Positions 47,619 to 54,134 of a stretch of 54,134 bases of DNA are shown piece by piece; within the stretch, counting starts at the first letter, position 1, and each line of letters begins with the position of its first letter. Under the pieces are notes generated by a model that worked only from the letters and a program-made list of their open reading frames with translations, made no database searches and was not told the origin of the DNA. The stretch is taken from positions 1 through 54,134 of the forward strand of contig JAHHGY010000020.1 in assembly GCA_019359635.1 (NCBI GenBank), in the 5' to 3' direction. The stretch is from Chroococcus sp. CMT-3BRIN-NPC107. Lineage in GTDB: Bacteria; Cyanobacteriota; Cyanobacteriia; Cyanobacteriales; Chroococcidiopsidaceae. The position numbers and the translations under genes are program-made.

Positions 47619-47953
47619 CTATTCTCGGTTCTAGAAACGGTCATTCTAGTTTAATTTTGTGGTACGCCTTAAAAACTAGAGGTCGTGTTGGTTTTACTAC
47701 CGAAGCTGAAACTTGCATTTTAAATGCTCAATACCTTTATCAGCAATTACAGTTAAGACAGTATACCTGTGTACTTAATGCTTTTTCTAATACTGTAGTA
47801 TTTGCCAAACCATCAAAGAGGGCGATCACCAAGTGGCATTTGGCAGTGCTGGACGATTGGGCGCATATTGTGGTCATGCAAAACATCACTAAGCAAAAAC
47901 TAGATGCTTTTTTAGAGGAGCTTGATTTTTCTTTTAGCCTTCAGGCAGTGTAG
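47606..47953 (+). pseudogene. C-terminal fragment of PLP-dependent histidine decarboxylase
   Basis: About 115 codons. The frame opens after an in-frame TAG at 47603-47605 and starts with TTILGSRNGHSSLILWYALKTRG, which matches the ISGSRNGHxPLxLWYAIKTRG block of cyanobacterial histidine decarboxylases. It continues with FTTEAETCILNAQYL, LNAFSNTVVFAKPSKRAITKWHL and DWAHIVVMQNITKQKLDAFLEEL, a typical C-terminus. The N-terminal two-thirds, including the PLP lysine, are absent. A TTG at 47657 gives only a nominal start. It abuts the truncated permease head to head, so both lost their 5' ends at the same point. Confidence 0.82.
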
Positions 47954-48050
47954 CTACTTCTATTTTGTTGTCAAGTTAATTTGCGCGAACTAGCAATAAC
48001 TCTATCTATGGCGCTATCATCAGGCACAGAAGGCATATTTTATTAGAGTT

Positions 48051-48263
48051 ATGGGCGAATCAAAACGGCGTAAGACAGCACTGAAAGAAAAATACGGGCA
48101 AGAAGAACGATTTTTCCCTTGGCTACCAATTAGCAAAGGCAAAGCACAACAATTTGTAGACTGGAGTACTCGTGGTGCTTGGCTTGGAATCGGTTTATTA
48201 GTTGCGTGGTGGCTGACGGTGTTATTTTTGGGCCCAGCTTTGGGCTGGTGGCAAGTAAACTAG
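48051..48263 (+). CDS. DUF2839 family small membrane protein
   Basis: 70 residues. MGESKRRKTALKEKYGQEERFFPWLPISKGKAQQF is the DUF2839 signature, followed by one hydrophobic helix (WLGIGLLVAWWLTVLFLGPALGWW). Found in cyanobacteria and some plastids; function unknown. A good terminator follows. Confidence 0.9.
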   Translation: MGESKRRKTALKEKYGQEERFFPWLPISKGKAQQFVDWSTRGAWLGIGLLVAWWLTVLFLGPALGWWQVN

Positions 48264-48283
48264 CTAGTAAGGTTAAAGAATTT

Positions 48284-48316
48284 AGACAAGGGGAAAACAG
48301 CCTCTTGTCTTTTTTA
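48284..48316 (+). terminator. Rho-independent terminator of the DUF2839 gene
   Basis: AGACAAGGGG pairs with CCTCTTGTCT (one wobble) around a 7-base loop and is followed by six T, 20 bases after the stop codon. Confidence 0.88.
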
Positions 48317-48670
48317 AACTTCTTCACACCCCTCGACTTGTTTTGAAATCCATTGGAGATAAGATGGAGAGCCAGCAATTAAGGGAATAGCAATAATTTC
48401 TGGAACTTCGTAAGAATGTATTTCTTGAACTTTAGCGGTAATTTCAGCAAATAATGTTTGCTTGGTTTTAATTATTAATTGCCATTCTTGGTCTTGATGT
48501 AGCTGTTCGTGCCAAGTGTAAATAGAAGTAATCGGCAGGAAACTAACGCAAGCCGCTAGTTGAGATTTTACTAAAACTATAGCGAGTTCTTCGGCTTGGG
48601 CTTGCGAACTAGCGCTGACTAAGACTACACAATAACTAGCACTAGAAAGAAGTTGAGAATTATTGTTCAT
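48314..48670 (-). CDS. cutA: Divalent-cation tolerance protein CutA
   Basis: 118 residues in the trimeric CutA1 fold: VLVSASSQAQAEELAIVLVKSQLAACVSFLP, SIYTWHEQLHQDQEWQLIIKTKQ, and HSYEVPEIIAIPLIAGSPSYLQWI. CutA is linked to copper tolerance in E. coli; its role in cyanobacteria is unclear and has been contested. Cytosolic or periplasm-associated. Confidence 0.93.
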   Translation of the reverse strand: MNNNSQLLSSASYCVVLVSASSQAQAEELAIVLVKSQLAACVSFLPITSIYTWHEQLHQDQEWQLIIKTKQTLFAEITAKVQEIHSYEVPEIIAIPLIAGSPSYLQWISKQVEGCEEV

Positions 48671-48694
48671 GCAAAATTTATAACCAATAGTTGC

Positions 48695-49702
48695 CTAACT
48701 TGGATGCAGGGAATAAACTTGACCATCAACCAATAGCCTTGTAATTCCTTTCGCTTGGAGGTGAGGACAGGTTTTTTGCAGCATTTTACTATCAGGAACT
48801 TTGATCACGCGATCGCGTTTGGTAGAAAAACGCCGCGCTACACGATGATTGTCAAATATTGGCAAAGTTTTTTGATTGGTTTCGTGCGCCGGAATTTGTC
48901 CCAAATCGCCGAATTCTTTGAGGGGACGAGTAATCAATTCTGATAGGCGATCGATTACTAAATAACAAGTTTTCGGTAAATTGGCTTCTGATAGCGGTAA
49001 TACTTGAATTAAAACATTGCTTGACGAGCGCCTTTTGACTATTCTTGTAAGTTCATCCTCTTCATCATCTAAATCATCTAAATCTTCCAAGCCCTCGCTA
49101 TCTTCCGCCTCCGTTAACATATCTTCGCCGAGCATTTCTGCAACTATAGCGTTAGTTTCTTCGTCAATCGGAAAATTTAAATTTTTAGTTTCTAGTTGTT
49201 CTGGGGAGGAAGTTACCTTAAAGTTAATCTCAGAATTTTGAGTAATTAAAGTTGGGCGATCACTTTTGGCAGTTAATTGGGCGCGATCGTCTGCGAGAGT
49301 TGAAATAGTCTCTAATTGGCTAGAATCGTCTACAGCTACAGGTAATTTTTCCTCGCGGCTAATAATACTGCGGCGCTTAATAATTGGTGTGGGGTTTGTA
49401 CTTGGTTCCTCTAGTTGTAGGCTTGGTTTAAGTTCTATGGGTACTTCTGCAATTGTTTCTGTTTGGGTTGGCGAACTAGCCAGTAGTTGTTTAGCGCCCT
49501 CAGTTCCAGGTACTCTCGCTGCCCGTTTAGAAGCAATTAATACTTCATACTCTTGTTCTGGCAAGGTATTTTTCAACATCCGGCTAATAGTTGAATTGCT
49601 CACGCCGTAGCGTTCTGCCAAAGTTGAAGTTGTTTCCCCTGTATGCTTATACAAGTGAATAATGTCGTTTTTTATAGATTCAGAAATTTTTTTTCCAGTC
49701 AT
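48695..49702 (-). CDS. Conserved protein with N-terminal HTH and acidic linker
   Basis: 335 residues. Residues about 5-45 form a transposase-like helix-turn-helix (KNDIIHLYKHTGETTSTLAERYGVSNSTISRMLKN). A long low-complexity linker, strongly acidic near 205-225 (EDLDDLDDEEDE), leads to a C-terminal module ending KGITRLLVDGQVYSLHPS. There is no DDE catalytic core, so it is not a transposase; a nucleoid or transcription factor is more likely. It follows the membrane protein gene after 14 bases on the same strand and is likely co-transcribed with it. Confidence 0.75.
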   Translation of the reverse strand: MTGKKISESIKNDIIHLYKHTGETTSTLAERYGVSNSTISRMLKNTLPEQEYEVLIASKRAARVPGTEGAKQLLASSPTQTETIAEVPIELKPSLQLEEPSTNPTPIIKRRSIISREEKLPVAVDDSSQLETISTLADDRAQLTAKSDRPTLITQNSEINFKVTSSPEQLETKNLNFPIDEETNAIVAEMLGEDMLTEAEDSEGLEDLDDLDDEEDELTRIVKRRSSSNVLIQVLPLSEANLPKTCYLVIDRLSELITRPLKEFGDLGQIPAHETNQKTLPIFDNHRVARRFSTKRDRVIKVPDSKMLQKTCPHLQAKGITRLLVDGQVYSLHPS

Positions 49703-49716
49703 AATCCAGTTTTATT

Positions 49717-50592
49717 TTAAGCCCGCTTCCGTCCGCGCTTTTCACGCCGAGAACCAATTGATACTTCATATTCGACCGTAGCGCCAATGGTAAATAGCAC
49801 GCCACTAAATACCCAAAATACTTCTAGCAGCGCTCCACCTTGGTAGTTTTCAATGTGATTTTGAGCATAAATAAGCCACACATCGCCAATGTAGAGCGAG
49901 AACACTGCTGCTGCTATCATTTTCCACGATTGTGAGAAACGACCGCCCCAAAAAGTCAGCATTACTATTGTAGCGATAATTAGCAGTAGGACATCGGCAA
50001 CGATGTAGAACAATAATAAAGAATTTTCAATTGCTGCTGACGACCAAATTGGTGTAGTAGTTTCATTAGGTACAGAAATAGAAGTTGCTGGATTAGCAAC
50101 AAAAATTGCTATAGCAATACCTACTGTAGCAATCACTGCGACTATTCCCCATTGCCAGCGTTCTAGATTCACTCTTCTAGCACTCAAGGCTGAAATTGTG
50201 CCTCCACCCAAAAATAAGTAAGCACCGACAAAAAATAAATCTGCTGGCGATACATTAGTGGGTTCTTGCTGAAGCACTAGCTCCCAGTAGCCTAAAATTA
50301 AATTGCCGATTAGGTAAGACAGCAGCCCAAACCCAATTCCTAACCAAACACTGCGCCCGCTAATTATTGTTGGAGCGAGCGTATTTCTAAAGCACAACAC
50401 CACCGCGCTTAAGTAAGCAACATATTGAAATATATAGGTAGTAACTATATACCACTGGGCGCGTGGTTCTGAAGGACTAAAGAATAAAGCTAACAAAAGT
50501 GCCAAAAAGCCCCAAAAAGTTGCAATTAAAACAATTGTTTGCAGAGATATTAAGGATTTTGAGCTATTTACTCTATTTGGGGGCTGGTGCAT
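49717..50592 (-). CDS. Multi-pass membrane protein, family unknown
   Basis: 291 residues with about eight hydrophobic helices (IVLIATFWGFLALLLALFF, YIFQYVAYLSAVVLC, WGIVAVIATVGIAIAIFVA, LLFYIVADVLLLIIATIVML and others) and a very basic C-terminus (SRREKRGRKRA). The layout recalls bacteriorhodopsin-sized or cyanobacterial sensor-like membrane proteins, but no retinal lysine or known domain is identifiable. Paired with the HTH gene downstream. Confidence 0.75.
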   Translation of the reverse strand: MHQPPNRVNSSKSLISLQTIVLIATFWGFLALLLALFFSPSEPRAQWYIVTTYIFQYVAYLSAVVLCFRNTLAPTIISGRSVWLGIGFGLLSYLIGNLILGYWELVLQQEPTNVSPADLFFVGAYLFLGGGTISALSARRVNLERWQWGIVAVIATVGIAIAIFVANPATSISVPNETTTPIWSSAAIENSLLLFYIVADVLLLIIATIVMLTFWGGRFSQSWKMIAAAVFSLYIGDVWLIYAQNHIENYQGGALLEVFWVFSGVLFTIGATVEYEVSIGSRREKRGRKRA

Positions 50593-50763
50593 AAAAACTC
50601 CTGAGACAAAGGCAGCCGCGACAAAGGTTATAAGTTGATACTAAGGTCATTTATATTTTTTGTTATTTGAAATTTTGAAGATATAGTTGCAATTTTTTAC
50701 TTGTATATTTTTATTAGCTGTCAACCTACATAATTAATCGCCGCTCGCGCTTACTTTCTTTTG

Positions 50764-51423
50764 TTACTGCCACAGCTTACCAAGGCTTGATTGTTTTAGC
50801 CACTGTATAAACCCTGATTGTTCGTCTGCTGACATATCTGCCAAGCTTTCGAGGGCATTAGTTGTAAAGTCAGAGTCACCGAAGTATCTTTTTCCCAAAC
50901 GATGAATTTCTTGTAACAAGTTGAGTATTTGGGCTTCTTGCCAAGTAGGTAATTGTTCGGCACTTAGCGGATCGATTGCTAGTAAATAATTAACGGCTTC
51001 GGGTGATTTTTCAGTTAAATCTACTTTTTCGAGAAATTTTTTAAAATCTTTTTGAAATAATTTTGCTTGTCTAGCTCCTAAAAGGTCTTCAATATCTGTA
51101 TAAACTGCTTGCAATAGTAATAAACTACCTTTGACTAAAGATTTTAAAGAGACTTCGCCAACTTTACTATTGATATTTAGTTGTTCTGGTTTAATTTTCC
51201 CCCAAAGAGTGTAGCGATCGGGTTCTTCAAGTAAAATGCAAGCTTTGCCCTTATTATCTGTCAAATCTCGCCATAGGGCTAAAGCCTCTTGTACTTGATT
51301 AAGAGGAAATACTTGCAGCAATCGAAAAGTTTGCCTTTGATAATTAATAATGGGAATAAGTTGGTCGAGGGTGGGGTGTTTGATGTTGAAGATTTCTACA
51401 TCTTGTCTTTTGAGAATAAACAT
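50764..51423 (-). CDS. Cyanobacterial conserved protein, cytosolic
   Basis: 219 residues without signal or membrane segments. Beta-rich N-terminal part (FILKRQDVEIFNIKHPTLDQLIPIINYQRQTFRLLQVFP), a conserved ACILLEEPDRYTLWGKIK strand pair, then mainly helical sequence (LKSLVKGSLLLLQAVYTDIEDLLG). Looks like a family restricted to cyanobacteria; I cannot name it with confidence. ATG 51423 has no strong ribosome binding site. Confidence 0.72.
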   Translation of the reverse strand: MFILKRQDVEIFNIKHPTLDQLIPIINYQRQTFRLLQVFPLNQVQEALALWRDLTDNKGKACILLEEPDRYTLWGKIKPEQLNINSKVGEVSLKSLVKGSLLLLQAVYTDIEDLLGARQAKLFQKDFKKFLEKVDLTEKSPEAVNYLLAIDPLSAEQLPTWQEAQILNLLQEIHRLGKRYFGDSDFTTNALESLADMSADEQSGFIQWLKQSSLGKLWQ

Positions 51424-51579
51424 AATATCAATATTTAGCAGCCTAGAGCCTATGGGTTGTAGAAGTTACTAAACCATGAAAAATTAGCTGTGCATGGCTT
51501 AGTAATTATTTTTAGCACTGTTTTATTAGTTAAGTTTAATTTTTTGACAAGTTTGCCGGAAAATAGCAAAACTATTTTA

Positions 51580-51652
51580 TGGAGAATAGGAGACTCGAAC
51601 CCCTGACCTCTGCGGTGCGATCGCAGCACTCTACCAACTGAGCTAATTCCCC
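51580..51652 (-). tRNA. tRNA-Ala(CGC)
   Basis: 73 bases. Acceptor stem GGGGAAT/ATTCTCC contains the G3-U70 pair that is the alanine identity element. The anticodon stem-loop CTGCG-ATCGCAC-CGCAG gives anticodon CGC. The T arm is CAGGG-GTTCGAGT-CTCCT (with wobble). CCA is not encoded. The anticodon loop contains a HIP1 octamer. Confidence 0.94.
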
Positions 51653-51705
51653 GTTTATTCAATTTTTTAGTTTAGCATTTGTCCAAGCAAGGCAACAAAT
51701 AAAGC

Positions 51706-52413
51706 TTATTTTTTCTCTCTTAATACTTTCTGCACTCGTTCTATTTCTAAGTCGTGGAGATAGTCTACTGTCCAATTTGCTTGGCGTTGAAGCATATGAA
51801 AGGGATAGGTATTAGCCACTCCAACAACAGCAATTCCGGCACTCTTGGCGGCTTGGATGCCTGCGGGGGTGTCTTCAATTGCCAAACAGTCGGCAGGCTG
51901 TAAATTAGTATTGGGATAAAGTTCTTTAAGGCGTTCTACAGCTAAAAGATAACCATCGGGGGCGGGTTTGCTAGTAGTTATATCATCTCCTGCCACGATC
52001 GCATTAAAATATTTAGCTAAAGATGTACTACCCAAGACGAGTTCTACTTCTTGGCGATTAGCGCCTGTAACTATCGCTAACTTGATGTTACGCGAAGTTA
52101 GTTGATAGACCAATTCTTCTAAACCCGGATAAATTGGCAATTGGTCGGGTTTTTCGTGCCAAAGTTTTTGATAAGCTTGGGCTTTGCGATTAATGAGTTC
52201 GGTTAAATAGCTGTCGCTAACTACTCTGCCGCGATTGGTGAGTAATTCTCGCAAACAAATGCGCTCGCTTCTTCCTAGACAAACTTTTCTAAATTCCCCT
52301 GGTTGGGGGCGCAAATTTTCTCCTAGCAAAATTTGCTCTATTAGTTGCTCGTGTAGGGGTTCATCATTAATAATGACACCGTTAAAATCAAATAAAACTG
52401 CCTTCAAACTCAT
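51706..52413 (-). CDS. HAD-superfamily hydrolase, beta-phosphoglucomutase-like
   Basis: 235 residues. Motif I DFNGVI (nucleophile Asp9; the usual second Asp is Asn11), motif II IVTGAN (Thr), motif III Lys in SKPAPDGYLLA, motif IV AIEDTPAGIQAAKSAG, and a helical cap domain (about 16-85). Family members act on small sugar phosphates. The Asn at position 11 replaces the acid/base Asp of phosphatases, which would alter or lower catalysis. It starts 6 bases after the methyltransferase on the same strand. Confidence 0.87.
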   Translation of the reverse strand: MSLKAVLFDFNGVIINDEPLHEQLIEQILLGENLRPQPGEFRKVCLGRSERICLRELLTNRGRVVSDSYLTELINRKAQAYQKLWHEKPDQLPIYPGLEELVYQLTSRNIKLAIVTGANRQEVELVLGSTSLAKYFNAIVAGDDITTSKPAPDGYLLAVERLKELYPNTNLQPADCLAIEDTPAGIQAAKSAGIAVVGVANTYPFHMLQRQANWTVDYLHDLEIERVQKVLREKK

Positions 52414-52419
52414 AACTAT

Positions 52420-53265
52420 TTAGTAACCGGGTGCAGGCATCCAAGCCGCATCAACAGCATACTCTTTTGTCTGTGCTAATGGTTTGACGGCGCGCGTTAC
52501 TTGGTGAATAAGCCACCAGTCTTGAGTTTGCACCGCAGCAAATCCGGCTTTATTCATCCAATTATCAATGCTGGCGGCGGCATAATCGCGGATATACGGT
52601 TCTTCAAAGATGTTACTTAACCACTCTAAATTGCGTATGGTTTTCTGATTGCCATCTAAGATTGCCACTTCTCCTCCTGATGGTAATAAACGGAAGCATT
52701 CATGCAGAATTGTTTGAGATACTGTTGTGGGCGTTTCATGAAACAACAAGGAAGCAGTAACTAAATCGAAACTCGCGTCTTTAAACCCTGTTTGTTCGGC
52801 GTTTCCTTGTATCCACTCAATGTCTAAACCTGCTGCTTTTGCTTTATGATTTGCCCGAACTAGCATATAAGGGGATAAGTCTAAACCTATTACTTCTGCT
52901 TGCGGAAAAGCCTGTTTGAGCATTAAAGTTGTTGAACCCGTACCGCAACCCAAGTCTAAAATTCGCCTCGGTTTACATTGAATAGAATCAACGAGAAATT
53001 GGCGGACTATGGTTTCGCCGGGAGGTAGTACATATTGGGTAATTGGATCGTAGGAAACAGCCGCGCCAGCAGTTAGATAACCGCCCTCAATGCCATGAAA
53101 GTTCTGGCTGCTGTAATAGTCGGGAATTGTGACATTGGTTTGAAAAGCTGCGCCTTCAGACTCCCAATCTATACTTTTGTAGTAGCGATGCAATTCTTCT
53201 TCATTAATAAAGGAGCGAACTATAGGAGATAAAAAGCGTTCCCAGATTGTGTCTTGACGTGCCAT
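52420..53265 (-). CDS. Class I SAM-dependent methyltransferase
   Basis: 281 residues. Motif I RILDLGCGTGSTT (about 101-113), motif II VIGLDLSPYMLVRA, motif III-like IQGNAEQTGF and FDLVTASLLFHE, LPSGGEVAILD. The N-terminal 85 residues are unusual for a stand-alone methyltransferase (YYKSIDWESEGAAFQTNVTIPDYYSSQNFHGIEGGYLTAGAAVSYDP) and may form a lid. Substrate unknown. Probably in an operon with the HAD gene downstream. Confidence 0.88.
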   Translation of the reverse strand: MARQDTIWERFLSPIVRSFINEEELHRYYKSIDWESEGAAFQTNVTIPDYYSSQNFHGIEGGYLTAGAAVSYDPITQYVLPPGETIVRQFLVDSIQCKPRRILDLGCGTGSTTLMLKQAFPQAEVIGLDLSPYMLVRANHKAKAAGLDIEWIQGNAEQTGFKDASFDLVTASLLFHETPTTVSQTILHECFRLLPSGGEVAILDGNQKTIRNLEWLSNIFEEPYIRDYAAASIDNWMNKAGFAAVQTQDWWLIHQVTRAVKPLAQTKEYAVDAAWMPAPGY

Positions 53266-53374
53266 AGAGTTTAGTTGCGCTTACAAATGTAGAAACTGGA
53301 GACTCTGCTCCTTTTACAAATTTTAATATATTGCTTGGGATGAAGGAGTATGCGATCGCGCATTACTCGATCAA

Positions 53375-53710
53375 CTAAAACAAAATCGGACTGATTCGGC
53401 GTAATACTTCTGCAAATAACTCCTGCGGGCACTCGCTAATAAACGCCGCACCTCTAGCCCGATAATCTAGCGATCTAAGTTGATCTGCCATAATTACCCC
53501 GGTTAGGGGTTCTCCTTCAGGAATTTGAACATAAAACGGATTACGCCGTTGGGTATTACTAATAGGGCAGACCAAAACAAAGCCCATTTTGCGATTGAAT
53601 TTGGTATGACTCATTACTAGCGCTGGTCTAGTTCCTTTTTGCTCGTGACCAAATTGGGGGTCAAAATTGAGGTAAATAAAACATCCTCACTCTGGAATAT
53701 AATCTACCAA
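53375..53710 (-). pseudogene. MazF/PemK-type toxin with in-frame TGA at codon 8
   Basis: The toxin frame starts at TTG 53710, overlapping the antitoxin stop, and reads MVDYIPE, then TGA (53687-53689), then GCFIYLNFDPQFGHEQKGTRPALVMSHTKFNRKMGFVLVCPI... to 53375. Relatives read YIPERGDIVYLNFDPQFGHEQKGTRPALV, so the stop replaces an Arg codon (CGA to TGA) and GDI has become GCF. The rest of the MazF fold, with its RNA-binding GTRPALV and the SHT/NRKMGF blocks, is intact. The first ATG after the stop is at 53614, inside the domain, so no full toxin is expected unless the TGA is read through. Confidence 0.8.
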
Positions 53711-53943
53711 ACCTCTTGACCTTCTGATTTGCCCCAGAAAATTTCCTCACTCTCATCAATCTCAAAGTCTAAAAGCTCGTCCAATGTGTACTCTTTGACT
53801 TGTAGAATTGGCTTTAAAACTAGCTTTCCGTCTTCAATGCTACATTGAACGGCATCATTAGGTTTTAAATTCAACTGTTTAGCAAAGTTTTTGGGAATGC
53901 GAAAGGCTAAGGAGTTCCCCCACTGACCGATCTGCAATTTCAT
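53704..53943 (-). CDS. AbrB/MazE-type antitoxin
   Basis: 79 residues. The N-terminal 45 form a SpoVT/AbrB swapped-hairpin DNA-binding domain (MKLQIGQWGNSLAFRIPKNFAKQLNLKPNDAVQCSIEDGKLVLKP); the C-terminal tail is acidic (DELLDFEIDESEEIFWGKSEGQ), as in antitoxins that neutralise MazF. It probably represses its own promoter. It overlaps the toxin frame by 7 bases. Intact although its toxin partner is interrupted. Confidence 0.88.
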   Translation of the reverse strand: MKLQIGQWGNSLAFRIPKNFAKQLNLKPNDAVQCSIEDGKLVLKPILQVKEYTLDELLDFEIDESEEIFWGKSEGQEVW

Positions 53944-54055
53944 AAGTTTATCTATTTTTTTAGATATACAAAGTATATTTTACAATTAACTAACATTTCC
54001 CAAATAGACTATAGAACCCATTTGGGATCTTGATTAAATAGTATGCTCAGGGAAA

Positions 54056-54134
54056 ATGCCATACTCAAGCAGTTTGACCGACAAAGAGTGGGAAATTATT
54101 GAACCCCTGTTACCTAAAAAGAAAAGAACTAAAC
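54056..54134 (+). mobile_element. IS5-family transposase, N-terminal part, runs off the window
   Basis: ATG 54056 starts MPYSSSLTDKEWEIIEPLLPKKKRTK, the conserved N-terminus of IS5-type (DUF4096) transposases, continuing past the right edge. A 7-base inverted pair CCCAAAT/ATTTGGG lies at 53999-54026, where the element's left end should be, but its terminal repeat cannot be confirmed without the other end. Confidence 0.82.

Noticed and set aside
48695-49702. Transposase call from its helix-turn-helix
   Set aside because: No DDE core or terminal repeats; the rest is an acidic linker and an unrelated C-terminal module.
51450-51662. Minus-strand open frame across tRNA-Ala
   Set aside because: The sequence is explained by the tRNA cloverleaf; the frame is accidental.

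Overview
The window is cyanobacterial chromosome. The evidence is the HIP1 octamer GCGATCGC recurring inside and outside genes, photosynthesis genes (acsF for chlorophyll, psb27 for photosystem II assembly, and a 31-codon petL-like gene), an urtABCDE urea transporter with candidate NtcA boxes nearby, cofH, and many cyanobacteria-typical small families (DUF2996, DUF2839, DUF3318, TM2, Nif11). The species cannot be named from sequence alone.

Layout. 1-3900: a 5'-truncated TPR-CHAT protein and a secreted metallophosphoesterase. 4196-8829: two tandem B12-binding radical SAM enzymes, petL on the other strand, and aroB. 9274-17389: a nitrogen region with formamidase behind a perfect NtcA box, an FmdB-like zinc ribbon, a DEAD-box-type helicase with a DECD motif II, and urtABCDE on the minus strand. 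18009-24354: a Nif11 peptide, an EamA transporter, an orphan type-I-R-like nuclease, a truncated regulator, an outer-membrane-like protein, acsF, and TM2 and DUF2996 proteins. 24438-33344: two polytopic membrane proteins (PIG-V-like, DUF2079), a DnaJ-type chaperone, an overlapping two-gene cassette resembling DUF6888/DUF6887, two thioredoxin-fold peroxiredoxin-like proteins, a glycogen debranching enzyme and a Sel1 protein, followed by tRNA-Met. 33475-37934: an accessory block with two adjacent P-loop ATPases of the BrxD/DUF2791 type and an unrecognised 267-residue partner, divergent from a GIY-YIG nuclease. 38026-44042: DUF3318, a GT39-like protein, cofH, psb27 and a GHL10-like hydrolase.

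44039-47953 is a graveyard. It holds an amino-acid-permease/PAS/histidine-kinase fusion carrying seven in-frame stops but an almost unbroken frame, a coupled response regulator (REC-DUF4388-REC) with two in-frame stops, and a histidine-decarboxylase tail joined head to head to the broken permease. 48051-54134: DUF2839, cutA, three cyanobacterial proteins of unknown function, tRNA-Ala(CGC), a HAD hydrolase, a methyltransferase, a MazEF-type module whose toxin frame has a stop at codon 8, and the start of an IS5-type transposase running off the right edge.

The best candidate for an undescribed system is the ATPase-pair operon at 33799-37072. The most unusual evolutionary signal is the nonsense-dominated decay of the transporter-kinase/regulator locus. 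Two likely real genes are very short and easily missed: petL (7554-7649) and the TTG-started DUF6888-like gene (29248-29427).
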